Assembly (NCBI GenBank): GCA_039030075.1
Contig: JBCCEW010000011.1
Span: 62,001-126,000 of the forward strand
DNA length: 64,000 nucleotides
Origin: Myxococcota bacterium
Lineage (GTDB): Bacteria; Myxococcota_A; UBA9160; SMWR01
Direction of reading: 5' to 3'
Part shown: piece by piece, positions 54,730-63,617 of the stretch
Numbering within the stretch: the stretch's first letter is position 1
Layout: each line of letters opens with the position of its first letter
The notes under the pieces: model-generated
What the model saw: the letters and a program-made list of their open reading frames with translations, nothing else
Told to the model about the DNA's origin: nothing
The model's database searches: none
Position numbers and translations under genes: made by a program

Positions 54730-57533
54730 CGGCCCCCGCAACCCTCCAGAACGATGCGCACGTCATCGATCATGAGTTCGTCCTGACCTCCGAGTGTGGG
54801 CGAGCTCAGAAAGCGGATCCGGGTTTCACTCGACAAGTACGGGGTGAGATCGACCTTGTGGCCGGTATACGAAGAATCGGTGCCCGGCCCCTGAAAGCGC
54901 ATCAACTCGGTCCAGCTCGCACCGCCATCGTCGGAAGCGTCCAGGGTCACGTAGTCGCTGGTGCCGTCGAGGCCGTCGCGGCGGGTCGAGAAGCCCAACG
55001 TGGCCGACGTCCCGGCCGACAGATCTGCCTCGCGCTGGACGCCCTCGCCACCGCCATCGTTGTCGCGCACGCGGAGGTGGTAGAAGCTGTCGTCGTTCCG
55101 GACGCGGATGTCGCCGCTCGAAGCGCCGTTGCTCTCGTTGATCTCCAGCCAGTCCGTCGCCCATAAAAGCGTCCCGTCGTCGCCGGAGAAGGACACCGCG
55201 TTGAACTCGTCCAGGAACTCACCGCAATCGCCGGACCCGCCGCCTCCTCCGCCGGGTGCACCGCCCGCAGCGAGCGCGGCGACCTCGTCGTCGGGCAGGG
55301 CGACGCCGTAGAGCCGCACGTCGTCGAGGGCGCCACCGAGGTACTTCGAGGACTCCCAGTTCGCTCCTAGCTGGAGATCTACAGTGTTCGGCGTGAGCGA
55401 GCCGAACCCCACTTCCTGAAGGACCCGGACGCCGTCGAGATACATCCGGACGTCGCCGGTCCCTTCGTCGAAGCTCGCTGCAACATGCACCCATTCGCCG
55501 ACCGCGACCGTACCGACCGGTGAGTGGAAGGACCCGCCGGCACCGAACCAGAGGGCGCCGCTCTGGACGGCCAGCCAGTAGCTCCCGTTGCTGCCGTTCG
55601 GCTCCTTGCTGAGGATGCGATGCGTTGCGGTTGCGGAATCGATCCAGACCCACGCGGCGATGGTCACCGCGCTCAGGTTGAAGGCGTCGTCGTGAGGCAC
55701 GACCACGCGATCGTCCAGGCCGTCGAAGCCGAGGGAGCCATCGACCGCGCCTGTGGCGGACCAGCTCGGGCCTCCGTCGAGCTTGCCGTCATGCCCTCCG
55801 GCGGAGTCGACCGCGCGCCCCCCGCTGCCGTCGTCCAACATCCAGTGGGCGATCGGCGTCGACCCGGCCGGGACCGGCGGCCCGGGATCGCCCCGCACGT
55901 GCACAGCCGAGATGCGCTCCCCGCTGTCTTCGAAGGCGCTGTCGCCGGCGAAGTAGAGCGTCGCGACGTCCAGGACGGGATCGTATTTGACCGCGTCCGA
56001 GCGCCCGAAGGAGAGCCCGCCGAGCGTCTCGTCGTCGTCGACCGCGAGCAGGTAACTGCCGTCTTCCAGGGCATGCAAGCCGCGGACGTCCTCGTCGAGG
56101 CCGATCGCATCGCCCTCCAACAGGAGCGTGGCGATTCGACTCACCGGGTCGTACTGCACCAGATCGTTGTCTTCGAAGGAGAGCCCGCCCAGGGTCGCGT
56201 CGCCGCCGGTCGAGAGGATCAGCCAACCGTTCGAGAGGACGTGGACCGCGTCGATGTCTTCGTTGCCCGTGAAGTGGTCGTCGCCTTCGAAGAAGAGGGT
56301 GGCCACTCCCGAACCGGGGTCGTAGGCGACGAGGTCGTGGGGCTCGATGTCGATGCCCTCGACCTCGCTGTCGTCCTCCGCAGAGAGCACGAGACGCCCG
56401 TCTTCGAGTACGTGAAACGCATTCACGGACTCATCGAGATCCACGTCGTCACCCTCGAAGAAGAGCGATGTGCCGTTCACGGGGTCCGACTCCACGACAT
56501 CCCGGTCACGGAAAGCGACGCCCGACAGCTCGGCGGACCCGTCGGTCGAGAGCAGCAGGGGGTTTCCGATGGGTGTGCCGCTGCATACCGATCCACACTC
56601 GCAGGCGAAGCCGACGAGCAGCTCCGGGATCACCCCATTGTTCTCGTCGCTGCTGTCGAACTCGTTGTCGCCGGTGCCGGTGTCGTCCGGGGACTGCAGG
56701 AGCATCCCGTAGTTCGGTTGCCCTTCTTCGAGCCACTCGCGCACCAGCGGGGTCACGTCGACCGCCTTCGGTCCGGTTCCGTCGAACACGAAGGAGGCCG
56801 AGGGTGTGGCGTCGAAGGTGCCCCCTTCGTTGGCCCACGGTGTCGATCCGTCGCGGGTCTGCCAGGTCGCGCCGGCTTCCGTCCAGCTCTCGCGCAGACG
56901 GTGGACGGTGACGGTGTCCGTCGAGGAATGCTTCGACGCCTCGAGGCGCAACACCGCCGAGACCACGTGGATCGGGTCGGGCAAGCCCGTGAAATCGAAC
57001 TCGATGAGGATTCGATCCTTCCGGTCGGGCTGGGCGTTGATGCGTAGCGCCTTGTCGGTCTCCTTGTTGTGGTCGAGGTGACCGTTCTGGCCCTCGATGA
57101 AGGTGTCCTTGCCGTCGCTGGGCGCCAGCGTCACGGCCACGGCGGCGTCCAGGTCGAAGATGGGTTGCCCGCTCCGCTCCACCACGGAGCGCGCCGCCGA
57201 GGCCAGCTGGCCCGTCGCCACCAGGCGCACGGGGGAACCGGAGGCGGGGTCGAAGGTCACCTCGTAGCTATGGGAACCGAAGGCCGTGGGGCCCAGCGCG
57301 TAGTTCGCGCACGCGCTCCGGTTCGCGAGCCAGCGCGCATGGGCCAGGCCGGCCTCGGCCACCAGCCCGGCGGCCTCGGTTTCGGAGGCGCGGGCACTCG
57401 CATCCGCACCGACCGCCCCCTCCGTGGCCACCAGGAACGACACCGCGCCGAGCACCGTGATTAGCAGCGCGACCGGCCACAGCAGATAGCCGACACGCCG
57501 CCGGGAGTGGGCTCCACGCGCGCGCGCGCTCAT
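54726..57533 (-). CDS. PilX-like N-terminus fused to DNRLRE, repeat and LamG domains
   Basis: 935 residues. Residues 15-36 form a transmembrane helix followed by ASETEAAGLVAEAGLAHARW, like the PilX/MshP pilin-like N-terminus but without a prepilin cleavage motif. A DNRLRE domain follows (135-308), then four homologous units of about 55 residues (325-548), each with the elements LSxD, FxxxDLVxYDP and FEGDD. A LamG/concanavalin-like domain spans 560-757, then a Gly-rich hinge and a C-terminal beta-sandwich. It looks like a pilus-associated surface adhesin, probably exported through the pilus machinery. Confidence 0.82.
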   Translation of the reverse strand: MSARARGAHSRRRVGYLLWPVALLITVLGAVSFLVATEGAVGADASARASETEAAGLVAEAGLAHARWLANRSACANYALGPTAFGSHSYEVTFDPASGSPVRLVATGQLASAARSVVERSGQPIFDLDAAVAVTLAPSDGKDTFIEGQNGHLDHNKETDKALRINAQPDRKDRILIEFDFTGLPDPIHVVSAVLRLEASKHSSTDTVTVHRLRESWTEAGATWQTRDGSTPWANEGGTFDATPSASFVFDGTGPKAVDVTPLVREWLEEGQPNYGMLLQSPDDTGTGDNEFDSSDENNGVIPELLVGFACECGSVCSGTPIGNPLLLSTDGSAELSGVAFRDRDVVESDPVNGTSLFFEGDDVDLDESVNAFHVLEDGRLVLSAEDDSEVEGIDIEPHDLVAYDPGSGVATLFFEGDDHFTGNEDIDAVHVLSNGWLILSTGGDATLGGLSFEDNDLVQYDPVSRIATLLLEGDAIGLDEDVRGLHALEDGSYLLAVDDDETLGGLSFGRSDAVKYDPVLDVATLYFAGDSAFEDSGERISAVHVRGDPGPPVPAGSTPIAHWMLDDGSGGRAVDSAGGHDGKLDGGPSWSATGAVDGSLGFDGLDDRVVVPHDDAFNLSAVTIAAWVWIDSATATHRILSKEPNGSNGSYWLAVQSGALWFGAGGSFHSPVGTVAVGEWVHVAASFDEGTGDVRMYLDGVRVLQEVGFGSLTPNTVDLQLGANWESSKYLGGALDDVRLYGVALPDDEVAALAAGGAPGGGGGGSGDCGEFLDEFNAVSFSGDDGTLLWATDWLEINESNGASSGDIRVRNDDSFYHLRVRDNDGGGEGVQREADLSAGTSATLGFSTRRDGLDGTSDYVTLDASDDGGASWTELMRFQGPGTDSSYTGHKVDLTPYLSSETRIRFLSSPTLGGQDELMIDDVRIVLEGCGGR

Positions 57534-58453
57534 CCATCCGCCCCGGCGACGCGCACCCTTCGCTGCACGGTCACCGTCGTCGGGTCGCTGCCGAGCTCCA
57601 GCAGCACGTCGACGACCGTGGCCCGCAGGCCGTCGCGGGGCAGCCGCTCCACGCGGAATCGAACCACCGGGCTCGCGATCGTGCGCTCGGTGTAGTCCGT
57701 GCCATCGGTGGGGTCGAGATCCGGGTGCCGCTCGATCAGATCCTGACCGCTCACGAAGTACGCGACGACGTCGTACCAGTCTTCGTCGCTCGTGCCGTCC
57801 TCGTCGTCGTCGGCCACGTCGCCTTCGTCGACGCTGCCATCCCCGTCGTCGTCGACCCCCGCGACGCCGGGCGCGCCGTCTCCGTTCATGTCGGCAGGCG
57901 GGTCCTCGTCGATGCTGCCGTCTCCGTCGTCGTCGAGGCCGTTGATCGGATCCTCGTCGCGAACGAACCCGGTCTCGTCGTCGTCCCGGCTCCCCGCGAA
58001 CGAGACGTCGGTGATCCCACTGTTGTCGTCGTCGATCCCGCGGACGCCAGGGCGTGCGTCATTGGTACTGTCGCCGGGCAGGTCCTCGTCCACGAGGCCA
58101 TCGCCGTCGTTGTCCGCGTCGGCGATCCCGTCCTGATCGAGGTCCAGACTCGGATCGAGGCTGACGGCGAGCAGACCGGGCTCGATGATCGACTCGCTGT
58201 TCCCGGTGGAGGGATCCTCGTCGAGGGGCACGAGCAGCACCTGCGACCCCCGGATCGCGCGGGCGATGCGGTCCATCGCGAACTCGGCCTGGGCCGCCAG
58301 GTCGTTGCGGACGCGCGTGTCCTCGGACGCCGCCAGCGTGGTCTGGACGACGCCGATCAGGCCGCCGACGAGCACGGCGGCGATCGCCACCGCGGCGAGG
58401 AGCTCCACGAGCGTGAAACCATGGGCACCGCGCCGCTGGCCGCTGCCCGTCAT
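57530..58453 (-). CDS. PilW-like prepilin with Asp-rich calcium-loop repeats
   Basis: 307 residues. The prepilin site HG/FTLVELLAAV (cleavage after Gly12) and hydrophobic helix are typical of PilW-like minor pilins. Residues 104-225 are a run of Asp/Gly-rich loops such as DADNDGDGLVDED and LDDDGDGSIDED, the calcium-binding DxDxDG pattern of thrombospondin type 3 or dockerin loops. The rest is a short beta domain (235-300). The start overlaps the stop of the PilV-like gene (ATGA). Confidence 0.85.
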   Translation of the reverse strand: MTGSGQRRGAHGFTLVELLAAVAIAAVLVGGLIGVVQTTLAASEDTRVRNDLAAQAEFAMDRIARAIRGSQVLLVPLDEDPSTGNSESIIEPGLLAVSLDPSLDLDQDGIADADNDGDGLVDEDLPGDSTNDARPGVRGIDDDNSGITDVSFAGSRDDDETGFVRDEDPINGLDDDGDGSIDEDPPADMNGDGAPGVAGVDDDGDGSVDEGDVADDDEDGTSDEDWYDVVAYFVSGQDLIERHPDLDPTDGTDYTERTIASPVVRFRVERLPRDGLRATVVDVLLELGSDPTTVTVQRRVRVAGADG

Positions 58454-58908
58454 CGTCGCGTCAGCGTGGTGAGAACGTGCACGCTGTTCTCGATCGCCAC
58501 CGAGACCCAGACGAGATCCTCGTCGACGTCGGTAAACGGATCACCGTCGCCATCCGCATCGTCGCCGTCGTATCGGGACAGGAAGACCAGCCGGCGCTGG
58601 GGCGTGCCCGGTGCGTCCGAGTAGCTGCTCGCCGTCGATGGATCGCCCACCGCGAGCGCCTCGGCGTCGAGGTCGGCGAACGGCTGGGCGAGCACCTCTT
58701 CCATGCGGGAGGCCGCGCGAAGCCGGCCCTCGAGGCTGTCGTGTCGAACCGCCGACCCGCGCATCCCGACGGAGAGCCCCTCGAGCATCGGAACCAACGC
58801 GATCGCCACGAGCACGGTCGCGATCAGGACTTCGACATAGCCGAGACCCGACTCGCGACGCCTCCGCTCGGCGATCCGTGAGGCCCCCGTCTTCCTTCCT
58901 CGATTCAC
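58450..58908 (-). CDS. PilV/MshO-like minor prepilin
   Basis: 152 residues. The prepilin segment is SG/LGYVEVLIATVLVAIALVP, with Leu rather than Phe after the cleavage Gly and Glu5 retained. The body is a short beta domain and has a small Asp-rich loop (YDGDDADGDGD). It is the second of three consecutive prepilin genes, each overlapping the next by four bases. It would prime or cap the pilus. Confidence 0.82.
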   Translation of the reverse strand: MNRGRKTGASRIAERRRRESGLGYVEVLIATVLVAIALVPMLEGLSVGMRGSAVRHDSLEGRLRAASRMEEVLAQPFADLDAEALAVGDPSTASSYSDAPGTPQRRLVFLSRYDGDDADGDGDPFTDVDEDLVWVSVAIENSVHVLTTLTRR

Positions 58909-59480
58909 GGCAGCGACACCCGTCCGGTCACGCCATCGATCGCGATCCGCCGGGTGTGGCCCGCCAGGGTCAGATCGATCGTCGCGGTCTGGAGCAGCAC
59001 CGACCAGGGATCACCGCACCGAGGCGCCCCGCGACCCTCGAAGCCGAGCCGCAGGGGTGCGGTGCAACTCGCGGTCCAGGTGGGGGTCGCGACGATGCCG
59101 ATGTCGCGCATCGACGCGTCGGCTTCCAGAGCCACGTCGTAGAGCCGCCCCGAGAGCGGATCGACGACGTCGAAGATGGGAGTGGGCGGGTTCGTGGCGG
59201 CGTCGCCACGGAAGACGCGCAGGCGGCGCTGGACGGTGTCGACCTCGACACCGAAGGGCGCGTCGGTGCGCAGCGACTCGTCTCGCGCGAAGCGGATCGC
59301 GCGGGCAAAGGACTCGGTGGCGCGCTCCAGCGCGAAGGGGGCGGTGGGCGCAGCAGCCGGGAGCGCCACCCAAGCGGCGACGCCGAGTATCAGTACGACG
59401 GTCACGATCTCGACGAGCGTGAAGCCCTGGTTTCCCCGCCTCGCGCACTCCGAGGCACCCCGTGCTGTCCCGCTCGTCAT
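58905..59480 (-). CDS. GspH/FimT-like minor prepilin
   Basis: 191 residues. The prepilin site is QG/FTLVEIVTVV, followed by a hydrophobic helix; the beta domain is of the GspH/FimT kind, with two Cys (SCTAPL and PRCGDP) that could form a disulfide. It starts the minus-strand pilus operon. It diverges from the SagB-type gene; the gap 59481-59605 contains the TACCCT box of that gene and probably the pilus promoter too. Confidence 0.85.
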   Translation of the reverse strand: MTSGTARGASECARRGNQGFTLVEIVTVVLILGVAAWVALPAAAPTAPFALERATESFARAIRFARDESLRTDAPFGVEVDTVQRRLRVFRGDAATNPPTPIFDVVDPLSGRLYDVALEADASMRDIGIVATPTWTASCTAPLRLGFEGRGAPRCGDPWSVLLQTATIDLTLAGHTRRIAIDGVTGRVSLP

Positions 59481-59605
59481 CCCCCGTGGTTCGTCGCGCC
59501 GCGTGCGCGACTCGATCCCGCGAACTACCGAGGCGCTCCCTGCGTGAAAGCGCGGCAGGGTGAGGCAAGGGTGGGGGTCCCGTCGATCTCGCCTACCCTC
59601 TTCGC

Positions 59606-61162
59606 GTGGCGAACACGGATCGTCGCGGCTTCTTCCGCTTCTCGGCAGGCGTGCTCGCGGCCCTGGGTGTCCGCCCGGCCCACGCCGAAGAGACCGAGAC
59701 TGCCCTCGCGATCCACCGGGCCACGCGCAACACCGAGCTCGGCGCGATCGGCGCGCGCATCCGCCGCTGGCGCGGCCCGCTGCAGGCCTGGAAGCCCTAC
59801 CCGGGAAAGCCGCGCGTCGCCCTGCCCGTTCCCGAGGCCACCGGCGGTCGTGGCCTCGAAGCCCTGGTCGCCGCCTTCACCCCGGACGCGGGCTTTGCAC
59901 CCACGACCGTCTCCCTCGGCGCGGTTTCCCAGCTGCTCTTCCTGGCGAACGGCGTCACCCAACCCGGGCCCGCGCCGCTGCGGGCCGCCCCGTCGGCGGG
60001 TGCGCTCTACGCGGGTGAGCTGTACCTCGTCGCAGAGCGGGTGCGCGGACTCGAGGCGGGCGTCTACTCCTATGCACCGCTCTCGGGCGAACTGGTGCGC
60101 CTGCGTTCCGGGAAGTTCCTCGGCGAGGTGGCCGGAGCGGTCGAGGTCCCGGGCGATCGATCGGAAGCGGCGCTGGCCGTCGCGATCACGAACGTCTTCG
60201 CGCGCTACCAGGTCCGGTATGCGAACCGCGGCTATCGCTACGCGTTGATCGATGCGGGTCACATCGGCGAGAACCTGCGGCTCGCCGCCGCAGAACTGGG
60301 CCTCCACGAGACCGGCCCGCTGCGTTTCGAGGACGATCACCTGAACGCGCTGCTCGGAATCGACGGACGCAAGGAGGCGGTCTGCGACCTCCACTTCGTC
60401 GGTGCCCCGGGCGCGGGCGGAAGCGCTCGGCCCGCGCCGCGGCCGCTCGTCGAGCATCAGTGGAGCACCGAACGTCCCGAAGGGGGCGCGTCGGGCGCAA
60501 CGGCCCCCGAGCGCTACCACACGGCGACGAAGCTGGTGCCCCGCGGCGGTGCGAGCGGCGGGGCCGCCCCTGCCTCGGGCGCTTCCGCAACAAGACCGGC
60601 GAACGCGCGCCGGGGTCCGCGCGCGCCCCTGACCCTGCGCGCCGCGATCCGGGCACGGCGCTCGGCGAGTGCGTTCGACGCGGCACCGGTGCCGCGCGAG
60701 AAGCTCGTGCGACTGCTCTCGATCGCCCAGGACAACCCGAGCCTCCAGCGCTGCATCGGGCTGGACCTCTACGTGGTCGCACACCGGGTCGAACACACGC
60801 CGCCGGGCCTGTACCGCTACGCACCGGGTACCCAGGCGCTCGAACCCCACCGCCGCGAAGCGCTCTCCGAACCCCTCGTCGAAGCCACCCTCGGCCAGGA
60901 GCGATCGGGGCAGGCGGGGCTCGCCGTGGTGGGGGTCGCCCGGCTGGGCGAGGCCGTCGCGCGGGAAGGCGAGCGCAGCTATCGCCACCTCCTGCTCGAG
61001 GCCGGCGCGACCGCCCAGCGCGTCTACCTGGCGGCCGAAGCGCTGGGCCTCGCCGCTCGCAACCTCGCCGCCTTCTACGACGACGCCCTCGACGCCTTGC
61101 TCGGCCTCGACGGCACCCGCGAGGTCGCGGTGCACCTGACGGCGGTGGGACTGGGACGCTGA
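59606..61162 (+). CDS. Tandem SagB-type nitroreductase-fold oxidoreductase, Tat-exported
   Basis: 518 residues from GTG. A twin-arginine signal (DRRGFFRFSAG, residues 5-15) ends in AHA. Two nitroreductase-like domains follow, about 100-265 and 345-518. The first retains PSAGALYAGELYL and GENLRLAAAELGL; the second keeps the FMN-contact RRSASAF and AAEALGL. Each half lacks elements that the other has, so a shared or pseudo-dimer FMN site is likely. SagB-type enzymes oxidise azolines or act as flavin reductases. No ThiF/YcaO genes are near, so azoline chemistry is not supported here. Confidence 0.85.
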   Translation: MANTDRRGFFRFSAGVLAALGVRPAHAEETETALAIHRATRNTELGAIGARIRRWRGPLQAWKPYPGKPRVALPVPEATGGRGLEALVAAFTPDAGFAPTTVSLGAVSQLLFLANGVTQPGPAPLRAAPSAGALYAGELYLVAERVRGLEAGVYSYAPLSGELVRLRSGKFLGEVAGAVEVPGDRSEAALAVAITNVFARYQVRYANRGYRYALIDAGHIGENLRLAAAELGLHETGPLRFEDDHLNALLGIDGRKEAVCDLHFVGAPGAGGSARPAPRPLVEHQWSTERPEGGASGATAPERYHTATKLVPRGGASGGAAPASGASATRPANARRGPRAPLTLRAAIRARRSASAFDAAPVPREKLVRLLSIAQDNPSLQRCIGLDLYVVAHRVEHTPPGLYRYAPGTQALEPHRREALSEPLVEATLGQERSGQAGLAVVGVARLGEAVAREGERSYRHLLLEAGATAQRVYLAAEALGLAARNLAAFYDDALDALLGLDGTREVAVHLTAVGLGR

Positions 61163-61200
61163 AATCACGTCGTCGGGGGCTTTGTTAGAGTGGCGCAGCC

Positions 61201-62442
61201 ATGAACCAGACCCCCTACACGCTGATCACCGCGGATACCCACGCCGGCGGAAGCCACGCCCAGTACCGCGAATACCTCGACCCGAAGTACCGCGAAGCCT
61301 TCGACGAATGGCGCGGTGGCTACAAGAACCCGGCCCAGCAGCACTACGGCGTGAAGAAGATGCGCAACTGGGACCTCGACATCCGCAACGGCGACCAGAA
61401 CAGCCAGGGTGTCGTGGGGGAAGTGGTCTTCCCGAACACGGTGCCGCCCTTCTACAAGAAGAGCATCGTGACCACCCAGCCGCCGAAGCCCGCCGAGTAC
61501 GAGCAGTGCCTGGCTGGGATTCGCGCCCACAACCGCTGGCTCGTCGACTTCTGCAACGAAGATCCGGATCGCCGGGCGGGCATCGGCCTGATCCTGCCCA
61601 ACGATCTCGACGAAGCGGTGAAGGACATCGAGTTCATCGCCAAGTCGGGTCTGCGCGGCGGCGTCCTGCTGCCGCTGATCCCCGAGGACTGTCACTGGCT
61701 GAAGCCGCTCTACCACCGTGACTGGGACAAGGTGTTCGCTGCGATCCAGGACTGCGACCTCGTCATGAACCAGCACTCGGGGCAGGGCTCCCCCGACTAC
61801 GGCAAGGGCATGGTGGCCGAGGCGATCTGGATCTCGGAGGTCCAGTTCTTCTGTCGGCGCGGCTTCGCGCACCTCATCATGAGCGGCGTCTACGAGCGCT
61901 TCCCCAAGCTTCGCTACATCCTCACCGAGAGCGGCTGCTCCTGGGCGCCGGCGATGCTCGCCCAGCTCGATCGCGTTCACGGCGGCATGCAGGCGGGCAT
62001 GATGGGCGAAATGCACTACGGCGACGGCGAATGGGGCCTGAAGCAGAAGCCGAGCGAGTACGCGCGCCAGCACTGCTGGTACGGCGCGAGCTTCCCCAGC
62101 AAGTTCGAGCTCCAGGGCATGCAGGAGGTCGGCGCCGAGCGGGTGCTCTGGGGCAACGACTATCCGCACTACGAAGGGACCTTCCCCTACAACCTCGAAT
62201 CCCTGCGGCTCACCTTCGCCGACATCTCCGAGGAGCACCGGCGCATGCTCTTCGCCGAGAACGCGGCGGCGCTCTACGACTTCGACCTCGACAAGCTGAA
62301 GCCGCTGGCCGAGAAGCACGGCCCGACACCTGCGCAGATCGATGAGCCCTTGCCGCTCGGCGACATCCCGCGCGACTCGAACTGCTACCTCTTCCAGACC
62401 GCGCTGCGCGAAGCGCGAGAGCAGTCCGCGGCCAAGGCGTGA
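61201..62442 (+). CDS. Amidohydrolase 2 family metal-dependent hydrolase
   Basis: 413 residues, TIM-barrel amidohydrolase_2 type. The metal motif D-x-H is in ITADTHAGG near residues 10-14. Other likely ligands lie around MNQHSGQG (His near 190) and the WGNDYPHYEGTFP signature near 320, with the terminal Asp in the last position of the family. Members hydrolyse or decarboxylate cyclic or aromatic compounds; the substrate is open. A TAGAGT box ends 9 bases before the ATG. Its TGA overlaps the next GTG. Confidence 0.9.
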   Translation: MNQTPYTLITADTHAGGSHAQYREYLDPKYREAFDEWRGGYKNPAQQHYGVKKMRNWDLDIRNGDQNSQGVVGEVVFPNTVPPFYKKSIVTTQPPKPAEYEQCLAGIRAHNRWLVDFCNEDPDRRAGIGLILPNDLDEAVKDIEFIAKSGLRGGVLLPLIPEDCHWLKPLYHRDWDKVFAAIQDCDLVMNQHSGQGSPDYGKGMVAEAIWISEVQFFCRRGFAHLIMSGVYERFPKLRYILTESGCSWAPAMLAQLDRVHGGMQAGMMGEMHYGDGEWGLKQKPSEYARQHCWYGASFPSKFELQGMQEVGAERVLWGNDYPHYEGTFPYNLESLRLTFADISEEHRRMLFAENAAALYDFDLDKLKPLAEKHGPTPAQIDEPLPLGDIPRDSNCYLFQTALREAREQSAAKA

Positions 62443-63173
62443 CGCGTGCGCGAGCCGGGTGTGCGCGCCGCGTCCCGCGCCTGCGGCGGCGACGCGGCTG
62501 GCTCCTCGCGGCGCTCGGCGGCGTCGGGCTCGCCTGCGCGAGCCCGGTGACGGTCCAGAGCACGACGCCCGACCCACCGATCGAGATCGACGGCGCCTAC
62601 GACGACTGGCAGGGTCGCTTCACCCGCATCCAGGGAAAGCGCAGCGCCGGGATCGGTGTCGCCCACGATGACGACCAGGTCGTCTTGGCACTGGTCACGC
62701 GCGACTTGATCCTCTCGGCCATGCTGCAGCGCGGCGGATTCACGCTGTGGTTCGACCCGGAAGGGGGCGACGAACCCGCGCTGGGCTTGCGCATCGCGCC
62801 GCACGAGGTGCCGCTCGAGGAAGCCGTCACGCCCAGCCTCGAGATCGTCTTCGACGGCTCGGAGTACGGCCACCAGCTCGCCGAGATCGCCCCCGACGGG
62901 CCGGTCGCCTTGCGCGCGGCGAAGCACAGTGACGTCCTCGCCTACGAGTTTCGGGTCGCGCGCGGCACGGCGCTCGTCCCCGGCGGACGGCGTAGCAACC
63001 GCTTCCGCTTCGACCCGGGCCCGCTGCTCGGCCTGGGTCTCGACGTCAACCCGCCCCAGGCGCTGCCTCCGAGCGCGGGCGGCGGGCCGTTCGGGGGTCA
63101 GGGACGCGGTGCGGCCCCCGAAGCCGTGCGTCTCTGGCTACGCGTCGACCTCGCGCCGGGAGCTGCGCGGTAA
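62439..63173 (+). CDS. Lipoprotein with CBM9-like domain
   Basis: 244 residues. The basic N-terminus (many Arg) leads to a hydrophobic stretch and a lipobox (GLACASP, Cys33). The body begins PPIEIDGAYDDWQGRF, the opening of CBM9-like carbohydrate-binding beta-sandwiches, then FTLWFDPEGGDEPALG. It is translationally coupled to the amidohydrolase (GTGA). The start could be moved downstream because the basic region is long. Sugar binding is inferred from fold similarity only. Confidence 0.7.
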   Translation: MTRARAGCARRVPRLRRRRGWLLAALGGVGLACASPVTVQSTTPDPPIEIDGAYDDWQGRFTRIQGKRSAGIGVAHDDDQVVLALVTRDLILSAMLQRGGFTLWFDPEGGDEPALGLRIAPHEVPLEEAVTPSLEIVFDGSEYGHQLAEIAPDGPVALRAAKHSDVLAYEFRVARGTALVPGGRRSNRFRFDPGPLLGLGLDVNPPQALPPSAGGGPFGGQGRGAAPEAVRLWLRVDLAPGAAR

Positions 63174-63203
63174 GGTCGAACCGGGTGCGACTCGGCACCG
63201 GCC

Positions 63204-63617
63204 TCAGAACGACCGACCGAGCTGCGCCACGACCTGCGCGAACTCCCCCCAGCGAACCGGCTTCGAGAGGAACGACGCACAACCCAGGGCGTAGCAGGCT
63301 TCAACGTCCACGTCCGCCTGGGAGGTGGTGAGCACGACGATCGGGACGCCGGTGAACCCGAGTGCCTGCATCGCTTCGAGGAGCTCGATCCCGTTCATCC
63401 GCGGCATGTTCAGGTCGAGGAGGATCAGGTCCGGCCCGGCTACTTCGCTCGCGTTGGCGTAGTCGCCCCGGCGTCGCAGATAGTCGAGCGCTTCTTCGCC
63501 ACCCTCGACCTCCTCGAGGTGCGCGCGAAGACCGCCGCCGACGAGCGCGCGCCGCGTCAGCTCGCGATCGGCAGCGTCGTCGTCGACGAGCAGCACCGTC
63601 GCCGGGCGCGCACTCAC
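63204..63617 (-). CDS. Single-domain response regulator (Rcp1-like)
   Basis: 137 residues, one receiver domain with the Rcp1-like layout: VDDDAADREL, phosphoacceptor Asp68 in LILLDLNMP, VLTTSQADVDVEACYALGC and Lys119 in SKPVRW. Rcp1-type regulators work with phytochrome-like or hybrid kinases. The GTG start overlaps the stop of the kinase gene (GTGA). It is the second receiver-only regulator in the window. Confidence 0.9.
   Translation of the reverse strand: MSARPATVLLVDDDAADRELTRRALVGGGLRAHLEEVEGGEEALDYLRRRGDYANASEVAGPDLILLDLNMPRMNGIELLEAMQALGFTGVPIVVLTTSQADVDVEACYALGCASFLSKPVRWGEFAQVVAQLGRSF

Noticed and set aside
59606-61162. SagB-type gene as part of a thiazole/oxazole peptide cluster
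   Set aside because: No YcaO, ThiF-like or precursor peptide gene is near, and the protein is exported, which does not fit azoline synthesis.
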